DNA of 38,965 nt, from NCBI RefSeq assembly GCF_020630935.1, contig NZ_JAHDIG010000049.1, forward strand, positions 1 through 38,965, given 5' to 3'. Positions 1 to 7,956 of this stretch are shown here, piece after piece; position 1 is the stretch's first letter, and each line of letters opens with the position of its first letter. Source of the DNA: Bernardetia sp. (GTDB lineage: Bacteria; Bacteroidota; Bacteroidia; Cytophagales; Bernardetiaceae). Position numbers and translations under genes: made by a program. The notes beneath the pieces are model-generated. The model ran no database searches. It had not been told where the DNA came from and worked only from the letters and a program-made list of their open reading frames with translations.

Positions 1-59
1 AAACAATAGCCAAAATTCAAAGTTTTATGGGACAAGATAAGGATTCCATCTTGTGTTTA

Positions 60-135
60 CCGTTTTGTCAGCATATGCTGACGAACTGAAAGTCGGCGTA
101 GCCAAAAAGTACGTCCAAGCAGAATGCTTGAACGA
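60..135. repeat. Palindrome-rich non-coding block
   Basis: This block is visibly richer in G and C than its surroundings. It holds a perfect 16-bp palindrome, GTCAGCATATGCTGAC (67-82), and a second small hairpin, CAAGCA-gaa-TGCTTG (116-130). No start codon with a long frame crosses it; the minus strand has only a short open stretch without a clear start. It may be a dispersed intergenic repeat or the remnant of a gene beyond the left edge. I cannot tell which from one copy. Confidence 0.3.
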
Positions 136-159
136 GAAACAATAATTAAAATCCACTCT

Positions 160-184
160 ATACCTCATTAAAGGTATTTTTTTC
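160..184 (+). terminator. Weak terminator-like hairpin
   Basis: A six-base-pair stem ATACCT/AGGTAT with loop cattaa is followed by a run of T. It would end a rightward transcript entering from the left edge. The stem is short, so confidence is modest. Confidence 0.35.
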
Positions 185-288
185 CATTCTTAAACAACTC
201 CATAGAAGTGAGTTTTACTTCTACATTGGTCTAACTTGACATCTATTCGTATGCCCCTGCTTAAAATAGGTTGATTCTTATTTTAGTA

Positions 289-1578
289 TCATTTAAGTCT
301 TTCTATCAGCAAGGAAGAAAAATAATTAACTCCTGTTTTGATACAATTTTCATCAACAGCAAAATTTGCAGAATGGGGCATTGAAATTATTCCCTTTTCG
401 AAGTTAGATGCTCCTATTAAAAAATAAACTCCAGTTACTTCTTTTTGGAACAAAGCAAAATCATCACTACGTCCGTCTGGTATTACACCATATAAAGAAA
501 GTGCTTTGTCTGTCCCATAAATTTCACTAATGCTATTGATAGATAGTTTTGCTAGTTTTTCGTCATTCAAAACAAGTGCTATGCTATCAGAGTAAAATAC
601 ATCTATCAAGTCTTTTGCATATTCAGACTTTAAAATACTTGCTCTTAAATTTGCCCTAACAGAATCTATAATACTTGTACTACTAGCACTTATAGCTGAT
701 TGTATTGTTATTTTGTCATCTGTTTGTTTAACTCCGACATTTGAACCTATCGTAATATAATTTTGAAATATTGTATTAGAATTACCTAAGCCAATATTGG
801 CATCCATTAAATTTCTATTGTCCCAAAATTTACTATCTGATGCAACATTTTGCATCTTTGATACTAAGTTTTTAGTATAATCAATAATTTCATCTTTTTT
901 GTCATTTGTCTTGTATGAAATGTTGAGAGTTTTGTAATCTGCAAATAGATTTTGAGGTTTTGTAGCAATAATTCCTTGAGGCATAGGTGAAACATGTAGA
1001 GCATAAATTTCACTTGGGTTGATAATATCAAACAAACCATCATCCATCATTGCCTTTGCGCCTTTTAAATTCTCTTCTGAGGGTTGAAATATAAAATAGA
1101 TTGTTCCTGTAAGCTGTCCTTTTAGGCTAGTCAATACATTGGCGATACCTAAAGCTATTGTTGTATGAACATCATGTCCACAAACATGATTTGCTTCTTC
1201 ACTTTCAGCTGTAGCACTATTAACCTCATGATTATGAGAAGGTAATGCATCAATATCAGCACGCCACGCAATTCTCTTTCCTTCTTTACCTGTCTTTAAT
1301 ATTCCCACTACGCCATATCCTCCAATATTTGAGTGAACCTCTAAACCTAATGCCTTTAAATAATCTTCTATTTTTTTGGATGTTCTTTTCTCTTGCTCTG
1401 ATAACTCGGGATGAGCATGCAAGTCTCTACGCACTTTTACTAAGCTGTCAAAAAGTTGTTCTGTTTGTTGTTGCACAGCTTCATGTATAGTATTATTATC
1501 TTGTCCTAATAAAGTTAGTGAAACAAAAATGAATAAAAGTGAAAGCCCTATCTTAAGAAATTTGGTATTTGAGTTCAT
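289..1578 (-). CDS. M20-family metallo-amidohydrolase, exported
   Basis: This is an M20 (amidohydrolase/aminoacylase type) zinc peptidase homologue that would hydrolyse an amide bond of an N-acyl amino acid or small peptide. Visible landmarks are the N-terminal RRDLHAHPELSEQE motif (about 50-63), ADIDALP (107-113), the metal-binding CGHDVHT (133-139), QPSEEN (165-170) with the catalytic Glu pair, ALHVSP (about 194-199), and a late MPHSANFAVDE stretch that supplies the C-terminal metal His. Residues 1-26 form a hydrophobic signal peptide ending LLGQ, so it probably works in the periplasm. The dimerisation lid (about 205-310) is unlike typical hippurate hydrolases, and the substrate cannot be named. 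It stands alone, about 90 bp after the Crp/Fnr gene on the same strand. Confidence 0.87.
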   Translation of the reverse strand: MNSNTKFLKIGLSLLFIFVSLTLLGQDNNTIHEAVQQQTEQLFDSLVKVRRDLHAHPELSEQEKRTSKKIEDYLKALGLEVHSNIGGYGVVGILKTGKEGKRIAWRADIDALPSHNHEVNSATAESEEANHVCGHDVHTTIALGIANVLTSLKGQLTGTIYFIFQPSEENLKGAKAMMDDGLFDIINPSEIYALHVSPMPQGIIATKPQNLFADYKTLNISYKTNDKKDEIIDYTKNLVSKMQNVASDSKFWDNRNLMDANIGLGNSNTIFQNYITIGSNVGVKQTDDKITIQSAISASSTSIIDSVRANLRASILKSEYAKDLIDVFYSDSIALVLNDEKLAKLSINSISEIYGTDKALSLYGVIPDGRSDDFALFQKEVTGVYFLIGASNFEKGIISMPHSANFAVDENCIKTGVNYFSSLLIERLK

Positions 1579-1669
1579 CTGTAAAAAGTTTTAGAAATTA
1601 GTTATCTATGATTTATTACAAAGATGCATAGCTCAATTGGTTTATACCTGACACATTTGTGACAAAATA

Positions 1670-2257
1670 TTATTTACTAAGTTTATTTCTGATTCGGCTT
1701 AGTGATTGTCTTTTAATACCTAAGAAAGATGCTAAATGAGTCAGACTAACTCTTTGCATAAGGTCTGGATGTTCTTTTACAAACTTTAAATATCTCTCTT
1801 CTGCCGTATTAAACAAAAAACTTTCTACTCTATCACTCAAAATAGTCAAGACAGTCTCTGCTACTAACCTGCCTTGCATTTCACTATTTTTAAATTTCTT
1901 ATAACACTCTTGAATGACTTCGTAAGAGAGATTAACCATTATGGTAGGTTCTAAGCACTGAAAATAATATTTAGTAGATATTTGCCTTATAAACGAAGGA
2001 TAATCAGTAACATATTCATTTTCCTTTGTAAACCCTGTAGTTATTTCATTGCCTTGTTCATCTATAAAGAACCTTCTTACTAAGCCTTCATAAAGAAAAC
2101 CTATTTGTGTTTGTACTTCTCCACTTTTCAGAATGAAGTCACCTTTTTCTAGCTTTTCAATAGATAAATATTTTCTAATAAAGTTTTTTTCATTAGGTGT
2201 AGAGTAAATGAATTGCTTTAAGTATGCATCAAAATATTTATCAGTGTTCTTATCCAT
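1670..2257 (-). CDS. Crp/Fnr-family transcriptional regulator
   Basis: The protein has the Crp/Fnr layout: a cyclic-nucleotide-binding-like beta barrel (about 25-120, with the GDFILKSGEVQTQIGFLYEG stretch) followed by a C-terminal helix-turn-helix (about 150-195, with SLTHLASFLGIKRQSLSRIRNKL as the recognition unit). The length of 195 aa is usual for the Bacteroidota subgroup of single-domain regulators that often lack the cAMP-contacting Arg-Ser motif. No Fnr-type cysteine cluster is present. In this group such genes often sit beside the genes they control, so the neighbouring M20 hydrolase or the exported protein upstream could be targets; that is inference. Confidence 0.88.
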   Translation of the reverse strand: MDKNTDKYFDAYLKQFIYSTPNEKNFIRKYLSIEKLEKGDFILKSGEVQTQIGFLYEGLVRRFFIDEQGNEITTGFTKENEYVTDYPSFIRQISTKYYFQCLEPTIMVNLSYEVIQECYKKFKNSEMQGRLVAETVLTILSDRVESFLFNTAEERYLKFVKEHPDLMQRVSLTHLASFLGIKRQSLSRIRNKLSK

Positions 2258-2284
2258 GATTTAATGTAGCCTTTGTTTCTCTAT

Positions 2285-2326
2285 ATCCTTGCTGACATCA
2301 CATAGCTTGTAAACGCCAGCAAGGAT
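2285..2326. other. Inverted repeat between exported-protein gene and crp-like gene
   Basis: ATCCTTGCTG (2285-2294) pairs perfectly with CAGCAAGGAT (2317-2326) across a 22-nt loop. It lies just after the stop of the 192-aa gene and before the Crp/Fnr start, both leftward. There is no T tract, so it may be a weak terminator, a processing site or an operator. Confidence 0.4.
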
Positions 2327-2339
2327 GAGTTTAAAATAC

Positions 2340-2918
2340 TTACTTATTGCTATCAAATTTGAGCATTTTTTTATCTACTCTATACACAGCTACCTCTGAT
2401 TCTTTCACACTTTTATCAGGTTGATTTAGGGTTTTATTCTCAAAGGTTATTGTTTCTCCATCATATTTTAGATTAGCAATGTAGGTTTCTTTTTTTCTTT
2501 TGATTTCCCCACTTACCAATAAATATTGAAGCAATGAACCTTCTATAAATGCGCCACTTTTTTTGTCTAGTGCAAGCGAGTTGATATAGACTAAATCCTG
2601 CTCATTTTTATTATATGCTGCTTTTACTTCTCCATAAATAATGATAACTGCTTTTTTTGTATCTATCTTTCCAATTGGAATAAACTTGGTATCCTCTGAG
2701 TAAACAGTTTGCTTAGTTACTGATTGATACAACTTTGATATATTAGTTTCCGATTTTATTTTATCTTGAAATTCTTGATTAGTTATCTCTTTGTCTAATA
2801 CAGGAAATTTACTTATAAAATCGCTAAAGTCTGACGCATCTTCACCTAAGTTACGAAATGAAAAGAGTGAAAAAGTCAAAAGAATACTTAGAAGGAAAGA
2901 TGATTTGTTAAGTGTCAT
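2340..2918 (-). CDS. Exported protein of unknown function
   Basis: I do not recognise this 192-aa protein. It starts with a signal peptide (about 1-25: a Lys near the start, then a Leu/Phe/Ser-rich hydrophobic run), and the rest is polar and lysine-rich with alternating beta-like stretches such as KAVIIIYGEVKAAY and IEGSLLQYLLVSGEI. There is no lipobox, no cysteine pair and no catalytic motif. Its stop lies about 80 bp before the Crp/Fnr start on the same strand, with an inverted repeat between. It is likely periplasmic and possibly co-regulated with the regulator. Confidence 0.65.
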   Translation of the reverse strand: MTLNKSSFLLSILLTFSLFSFRNLGEDASDFSDFISKFPVLDKEITNQEFQDKIKSETNISKLYQSVTKQTVYSEDTKFIPIGKIDTKKAVIIIYGEVKAAYNKNEQDLVYINSLALDKKSGAFIEGSLLQYLLVSGEIKRKKETYIANLKYDGETITFENKTLNQPDKSVKESEVAVYRVDKKMLKFDSNK

Positions 2919-3500
2919 AAAAGTTAAATTTTGGATAAAAAAAATAAAAACTCCATTCGTAGTAGTATTTTAATTGTTTAAGAATACAAAAAATTTTCTC
3001 AGAATTATTTTTGTGTTCATTACTAACAAAAGTATTTTGTTTGTACTAAAAAGCCTTAGAACTTGTCTAAATTTTTGACTTATCAAAGCATTTTTAAGTA
3101 GGACAGCGAGCTATTTGACGAAAAAATAACACAGATATAGGCTCAAATCCATTATTTGTAGCTTAAATAAATAATTTGAAACAAGCTCTTACTTATAATT
3201 AGTTTGTTAGTATCCGATACAGTTAGCAAAAAGTAATCCTAAACACATAATACTTTTAAAGTAGTGTGCTAGTTATTCATATTATTTGATTTGTTGAAGA
3301 GCAAATGCTGATAGCCAGTATAGTACATCTATGGCTTTTTCAACTTCTATCTTTTTACTGAGTTAAAACCAGTTTAGAAGTAAAAATTGAACTACTAAAA
3401 AAATAATCTGTCATTTTGTAATAAAACATTCTCTTTAACTACTTATGAGTAAATGAATAATGTATCCAATCTAAAAATACGATAACAAAATATAAATTAT
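2919..3500. other. Gene-free spacer between exported protein and sppA
   Basis: No coding frame with a credible start is visible in these 580 bp on either strand. The only structure I see is the pair of imperfect inverted repeats at 3056-3078 and 3169-3191, listed separately. I find no exact TAnnTTTG promoter for sppA here. Confidence 0.6.
3056..3191. mobile_element. Possible MITE-like element with imperfect terminal inverted repeats
   Basis: The left end (TTAGAACTTGTCTAAATTTTT, 3056-3076, of which AGAACTTGTCTAAATT is the core) and the reverse complement of the right end (TAAGAGCTTGTTTCAAATT, 3191-3173) match at most positions with one gap. The interior of about 95 bp codes for nothing. Ends of the form GAxCTTGTxTxAAATT resemble insertion-sequence termini. 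I see no clear target-site duplication, so this is a suggestion only. Confidence 0.35.
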
Positions 3501-5435
3501 ATGAGTGAGCCAACCGACCCACTAAATCAAAAAAATCAGAATATAGATTCAAATGCTGCACAAGAACGCAGACAAACACAGACTAGAAGAGTAGTACGTC
3601 CAGCCAAACCGTCTTTCGGACAAAAATTACTAGGTTTTATTAAAATCGTTTTTGCTACTTCGTTTGGAGTAGGGCTTTTCTTTATGTTTATGTTTCTCAT
3701 ATTTGCTATCATAGGAGCAAGCTCTGGAGGAGAAGTAGAAATTTCAGAAAATAGTGTGTTGAAGATTACACTAAATCAGCCTATTGCAGAATATGCCAAA
3801 GATGACCCTTTTGCAGATTTAGCAGCCGAACTTCAAGGAAGTCCAACTCCATTAAGTTTGGTAAACATCAAAGCAGCTCTAAAGAAAGCTAAAACAGACG
3901 ACAACATAAAAGGTATTTACTTAGAAATTACTGATGTTCCTGTTGGTTTTGCGATGTTAGAAGAACTTCATGCTGCTTTAGTAGATTTCAAAACTTCTAA
4001 CAAGTTTATCTATGCGTATAGTAAATATTATGGTGAAAAAGGATATTATTTAGCTTCTACAGCTGATGAAGTCTATCTTTATCCACAAGGAGCATTAGAA
4101 ATGAACGGATTTTTCTCTCAAATTCCATTCTTCAAAAAAATGCTTGATAAACTAGATATTGAGCCAAGAATCTATAAAGTGGGTACGTTCAAATCTGCTG
4201 TTGAGCCACTTATCTTAGAAGAAATGAGTGATGCAAACCGTAAGCAAACAGAAGTCTATCTAAACTCTCTTTACAATACATATTTGAAGAACGTTGCCAC
4301 TGCCAATACAAATAGTGGACGTACATTATCAGCAGAAAAATTGAGAGAAATTAGTGATAAAATGCTTATCAGAAAAGCTGGAGATGCTGTTACCTATAAC
4401 CTTATCAATGATACACTTTATTACGACCAAGTAGAATCAAAACTAAAAGTGGCACTAGGAATAATAGACGAAGAAACAGAAAACGATGATGAAGCTAAAA
4501 ATAATAAAAAGAAAATCTCTTTTGTATCACTTCCAAAATATATCAAAACATTAAGCAACAATCTTGAAGGCGATTCTCAAAAACGAGTAGCTGTTATTGT
4601 AGGAGAGGGAAGTATTGTGGATGGAAGAGGACAGACAGGACAAATTGGTGGCGATGCTCTAGCTGCTGCCATTCGTAAAGCTCGTAAAGACAAGCGTGTG
4701 AAAGCTGTGGTGTTGCGTATCAACTCTGGTGGAGGAAGTGCCTTAGCATCTGATATTATGTGGCGTGAGGTAATGCTAACTAAAGAAGTAAAGCCAATTA
4801 TTGCTTCTATGTCTGATGTAGCTGCTTCAGGTGGATATTATATGGCGATGGCGTGTGATACGATTGTAGCACATCCAAATACGATTACAGGCTCAATCGG
4901 AATTTTTGGAGTAATACCAGGAGTAGATAAGTTTTTAGAAAATCAAATCGGAATTACGTTTGATGGTGTCAAAACAGCAGAGTTTGCAGACTTGGGCTAC
5001 CCTACTCGCCAACCTTCTCCAGCAGAAGACTCTATTATTCAAACTTCTGTCAATCGTGGTTATATAGATTTTACTACAAAGGCTGCACAAGGCAGAAATA
5101 TGCAAGTAGAAGCATTGAGAGAATACGCAGAAGGACGTGTTTGGACAGGAATTGATGCTAAGGAGCGTGGTTTGGTAGATGTCTTGGGAAGTCTTGAAGA
5201 TGCTATTTCTATTGCAGCAAACAGTGCAGGCTTAGAAGATGATTATCAAGTACGTTATTATCCAGAACCAGAATCTTTCCTAGACCAAATTCTCAATCAA
5301 GGAAATAAAGCACAACAAAGAGCAATCAGAAAAGAACTAGGTAGTTTTTATACGTATTATCAGTATTATCAAGAACTACAAGCTATGCAAGGCATACAAG
5401 CTCGTTTGTTTTTAGATGCTCAAGAAATTGAATAA
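3501..5435 (+). CDS. sppA: Signal peptide peptidase SppA, 67K type
   Basis: SppA is a membrane-bound serine protease that degrades cleaved signal peptides. The 644-aa length matches the long form with two tandem ClpP-like domains. A charged N-terminal tail precedes one transmembrane segment (about 48-72). The catalytic lysine is expected in GTFKSAVEP (K231) of the first domain and the nucleophile in DVAASGGYY (S443) of the second, the same split active site as the E. coli enzyme. The glycine-rich RINSGGGSALASD stretch (407-418) precedes it. A poorly conserved acidic linker (about 322-338, DEETENDDEAKNNKKK) joins the domains. The gene is monocistronic and ends in a strong terminator. Confidence 0.95.
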   Translation: MSEPTDPLNQKNQNIDSNAAQERRQTQTRRVVRPAKPSFGQKLLGFIKIVFATSFGVGLFFMFMFLIFAIIGASSGGEVEISENSVLKITLNQPIAEYAKDDPFADLAAELQGSPTPLSLVNIKAALKKAKTDDNIKGIYLEITDVPVGFAMLEELHAALVDFKTSNKFIYAYSKYYGEKGYYLASTADEVYLYPQGALEMNGFFSQIPFFKKMLDKLDIEPRIYKVGTFKSAVEPLILEEMSDANRKQTEVYLNSLYNTYLKNVATANTNSGRTLSAEKLREISDKMLIRKAGDAVTYNLINDTLYYDQVESKLKVALGIIDEETENDDEAKNNKKKISFVSLPKYIKTLSNNLEGDSQKRVAVIVGEGSIVDGRGQTGQIGGDALAAAIRKARKDKRVKAVVLRINSGGGSALASDIMWREVMLTKEVKPIIASMSDVAASGGYYMAMACDTIVAHPNTITGSIGIFGVIPGVDKFLENQIGITFDGVKTAEFADLGYPTRQPSPAEDSIIQTSVNRGYIDFTTKAAQGRNMQVEALREYAEGRVWTGIDAKERGLVDVLGSLEDAISIAANSAGLEDDYQVRYYPEPESFLDQILNQGNKAQQRAIRKELGSFYTYYQYYQELQAMQGIQARLFLDAQEIE

Positions 5436-5459
5436 TTAATTTGTGTATATACTCATAAT

Positions 5460-5499
5460 AAAATACCTTATCTAAGATGCTTAGATAAGGTATTTTGTT
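5460..5499 (+). terminator. Rho-independent terminator of sppA
   Basis: A perfect 16-bp stem, AAAATACCTTATCTAA (5460-5475) and its complement (5481-5496), encloses loop gatgc and ends in T residues. It lies 24 bp after the sppA stop. Confidence 0.85.
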
Positions 5500-5582
5500 T
5501 ACAGAATATATTCAAACTTATCACAGCTAGTTTTGCAAAGCTCATTTCTCCATAGAATCATAATAAAATTTATTTCTGATGT

Positions 5583-6383
5583 TTATTTATGACTTTCTTC
5601 GTCTGTTTTATTTTCCAAGATTTCTAGGGCAGTTTGTAGCTTTTGCATAGTTTGACGCAGTTCGTTTACCTGTGTCGGTACTTCTGGAAAATCTAAATTG
5701 ATATAGGCAGCAAATCGCCAAATTTCTTCAATATCTTCTACCAAAACAGAATATGATGAAAACTGTCCGTTAGTGTCTTCCAAAAGAAGCGTATCATTTT
5801 GAGCAATACGGTTTTTTACCTTTCTAAAAATGACTCCTGTATTTTCAGAAACAATAATACAAGGCTCATCGTCTTTTAGTCCATTCCAGTCAGCCACAAA
5901 TGCACCAACAACAATACTTTTAGTAGGAGCAGCCAACAAAGAATCTGAAATTTCAAAAGCTCGGTAGGTCTGATTCAGAGGTAAGGCAGGCAACTGACAC
6001 TTAGGCAAGTCAGCTACAAACTCAATATTAGAATATCCCTTGATATAATCTTCTTCCATATCTAGGCGTACAAGTTCTATATATTCGTTTTCATTTCGGT
6101 CTTGTGTAATACTCAAAATACGCAGTCTTTCAGCAGCAGCATATTTTTTAAGTTCGGGTAATGCTGGCGTGTCTTGAACAACTGATAAATCTTGATTGAT
6201 AAACTGCTCTAGCGAAACACTAAAAAAATTAGCAATTTCTAAAAGAGCTTCTAGCTTTGGAGTTGCTCTTCCCTCTTCATACGAACCAATTTTTTTCAAA
6301 GACAACTCTAAATGATTTGCTAGAGCTTCTTGAGTCAAATTATTTACACGACGAAGGTGACGCAAGTTAGAAGAGAAGAACAT
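5583..6383 (-). CDS. XRE-family regulator with degenerate S24/LexA-like C-terminal domain
   Basis: From the chosen start (266 aa) the protein opens with a helix-turn-helix (about 5-60: LRHLRRVNNLTQEALANHL, then KIGSYEEGRATP). The C-terminal half (about 110-225) resembles the LexA/S24-type domain common in Bacteroidota regulators; the family motif around the nucleophile appears here as FEISDSLLAAPTKSI, and the lysine strand as VIFRKVKN. The family's Gly and Met beside the serine are missing, so autocleavage is doubtful. An in-frame ATG at 6449 would add 22 residues, but a rightward promoter with its palindrome occupies that stretch, which argues for the ATG at 6383. It is divergent from the glucosaminidase gene, a plausible target. 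Confidence 0.8.
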   Translation of the reverse strand: MFFSSNLRHLRRVNNLTQEALANHLELSLKKIGSYEEGRATPKLEALLEIANFFSVSLEQFINQDLSVVQDTPALPELKKYAAAERLRILSITQDRNENEYIELVRLDMEEDYIKGYSNIEFVADLPKCQLPALPLNQTYRAFEISDSLLAAPTKSIVVGAFVADWNGLKDDEPCIIVSENTGVIFRKVKNRIAQNDTLLLEDTNGQFSSYSVLVEDIEEIWRFAAYINLDFPEVPTQVNELRQTMQKLQTALEILENKTDEESHK

Positions 6384-6441
6384 AAGCGATATGAGGTTTG
6401 AGAAAAATAAATAATTTTTGATAAAATTTTTAGCAAAAAAT

Positions 6442-6472
6442 TTTGCCATTATCGAATCAACTTGTATATTTG
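6442..6472 (+). promoter_or_regulatory. Bacteroidota-type promoter upstream of glucosaminidase
   Basis: TTTG (6442-6445), exactly 19 bp, then TATATTTG (6465-6472) fits TTTG-N19-TAnnTTTG. Transcription would start near 6479 and run towards the glucosaminidase gene, giving a leader of about 315 nt, or it could make a short RNA. The -33 box lies inside the possible N-terminal extension of the divergent regulator. Confidence 0.65.
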
Positions 6473-6488
6473 CTTATAATATTAGCAA
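6470..6488. promoter_or_regulatory. Near-perfect palindrome overlapping promoter: candidate operator
   Basis: TTGCTTATAATATTAGCAA is a 19-bp palindrome apart from its central base and one symmetric mismatch. It overlaps the end of the -7 box and the predicted start point, the usual place for a repressor. Further copies of the half-site TTAGCAA/TTGCTAA lie at 6430-6436, 6535-6541 and 6645-6651. The adjacent XRE-type regulator is the obvious candidate to bind; this is inference. Confidence 0.5.
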
Positions 6489-6794
6489 AAAGAGCTGTAT
6501 TACTCAAACAAGACACAGAAAAATGAGTGATTTGTTAGCAATTTCCTCCTTTTTCACTAAATATTTGGCAAGTTAGAAATTATTATTATCAATCTACTGC
6601 TTTTTTAGGAATTATTTGAGAAAAACTATCGTTCTTAATGAAAATTGCTAATTATTTTAGTTTTTGATAGTATTTATACTACTTACATTAGAAACTATCC
6701 TAATTCTATCAAACAAATTAATATTGCTATTGACCTATTTCTACTTATTACCTTGAATATATTTTGACAAAAATATATTCAGCAAACAACAACC
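6489..6794. other. Long leader or spacer before glucosaminidase gene
   Basis: About 300 bp without a coding frame that has a good start. A frame opened by a TTG at 6764 overlaps the real gene and looks like an artefact. The spacer holds two TTAGCAA-type half-sites (6535-6541 and 6645-6651) and is very AT-rich. An inexact -7 element (TATATTTTG) near 6758 might be a second promoter. Confidence 0.4.
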
Positions 6795-7877
6795 ATGATG
6801 AAGCAACTAATAATACTAGACGACGCATTCCAAACGCTAAACGAAGGAAGACAACTTCTTACTCACACTATCGATTTCGAAATTCCTTATTGGAAAAAAC
6901 GAACACACAAAGTACACGTAGATATTCGCATTACAGACCGTTGGCTTATGGTAATCATTGCTATTTTATTGATGATTATTGGACTTCAATGGTGGATTCC
7001 AAGGGCAAGCAACACGACGACACAAATTGATAATATGCTCGTTCAGATGCCTAACAAAAGTAGCGTAATTCCTACTTCTGTGCCAGCAGCCGAACCTATC
7101 AATGATGTTCTTTCTTATATCATGACGCACTTAGAAGAAACGCAATCTGAAATACCACAAACACACCAAGAACAGAGAGACAAATTTTTGGTACAGAAAC
7201 AGCTTCTGATTACTAAATATTTGATAGAGAACAAGGCTTCTCGTTTGGATAAGCTAAAAGATGATGAGCTTTTGAAACTCAATGAAGAAATCACACAACT
7301 TTTTATTGATTTGGTTTTGAATAATGTAAATGCACAAAAACACGTTTATACTTATTTTACGGACAATAAAGACCTCAATAAAATTGAAACTTCATTGATG
7401 GAGCAGGCAAAGTTTCACGTTCCAGCATCTATAAAATTAGCACAGTCAGCCCTAGAAACAGCTTACGGACAGCGCATTGTAGATAATAATTATTTTGGCA
7501 TTAAAGATAAAAATAGAAAAAGCAGTCTTACCACAACAACAGAATATTACACAGCCTTGGAAAAACAAGCTAATAAAAATATTATTATTAGCTCACAACG
7601 AGTTGTCAAGAATGGAAAAACGCTTTATAAGTGCATTGTCAAAGACCATTTTGCAGAATATAATTCGCCATGGCATTCGTTCCGTTCGCACTCTATATTT
7701 TTAAGTACCAACAAACGCTATTCGCCTCTTTTTACAAAAGGTAAAAACTATGAAGACTGGGCAGACAAAATTGGTTCTACAAAGTATGGTGGAGTAGGTT
7801 ATGCAACTTCTCCAATTTATGGCGAACTCTTGAAAAAAATTATCAAACGCTACCACTTAGACCTATTAGATTTTTGA
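6795..7877 (+). CDS. Membrane-anchored glucosaminidase (GH73-type peptidoglycan hydrolase)
   Basis: The C-terminal half (about 205-355) is a glucosaminidase domain of the FlgJ/Auto type, which cuts the glycan strand of peptidoglycan. Its landmarks are PASIKLAQSALETAYGQ with the probable catalytic Glu (E221), the NNYFGIKDKN loop (231-240), AEYNSPWHSFRSHS, and the YATSPIYGELLKKII tail. Residues 50-68 form a transmembrane segment after a cytoplasmic N-terminus of about 48 residues, so the enzyme is anchored in the inner membrane facing the periplasm with a spacer of about 130 residues. Two adjacent ATGs (6795 and 6798) are possible starts. The gene is followed by a strong terminator and has the likely regulated promoter at 6442. 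Confidence 0.88.
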   Translation: MMKQLIILDDAFQTLNEGRQLLTHTIDFEIPYWKKRTHKVHVDIRITDRWLMVIIAILLMIIGLQWWIPRASNTTTQIDNMLVQMPNKSSVIPTSVPAAEPINDVLSYIMTHLEETQSEIPQTHQEQRDKFLVQKQLLITKYLIENKASRLDKLKDDELLKLNEEITQLFIDLVLNNVNAQKHVYTYFTDNKDLNKIETSLMEQAKFHVPASIKLAQSALETAYGQRIVDNNYFGIKDKNRKSSLTTTTEYYTALEKQANKNIIISSQRVVKNGKTLYKCIVKDHFAEYNSPWHSFRSHSIFLSTNKRYSPLFTKGKNYEDWADKIGSTKYGGVGYATSPIYGELLKKIIKRYHLDLLDF

Positions 7878-7915
7878 CATAAAAAAACAACATGGTTTTG
7901 TTTGATAAATAAAAG

Positions 7916-7955
7916 AAAAACGGATTTGAGAAAAATTACTCAAATCCGTTTTTTG
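7916..7955 (+). terminator. Rho-independent terminator of the glucosaminidase gene
   Basis: A perfect 15-bp stem AAAAACGGATTTGAG (7916-7930) and complement (7939-7953) encloses loop aaaaatta and ends in six T. It directly precedes the tandem repeat. Confidence 0.85.
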
Positions 7956-7956
7956 C

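Noticed and set aside
5583-6449. Longer form of the XRE regulator starting at 6449
   Set aside because: The extra 22 residues overlap a promoter box of the divergent gene and do not fit the family's N-terminus; kept only as an alternative.
6764-7030. Rightward 88-codon frame at the glucosaminidase start
   Set aside because: It opens at a TTG, overlaps the real gene in another frame and has a low-complexity, arginine-rich product.
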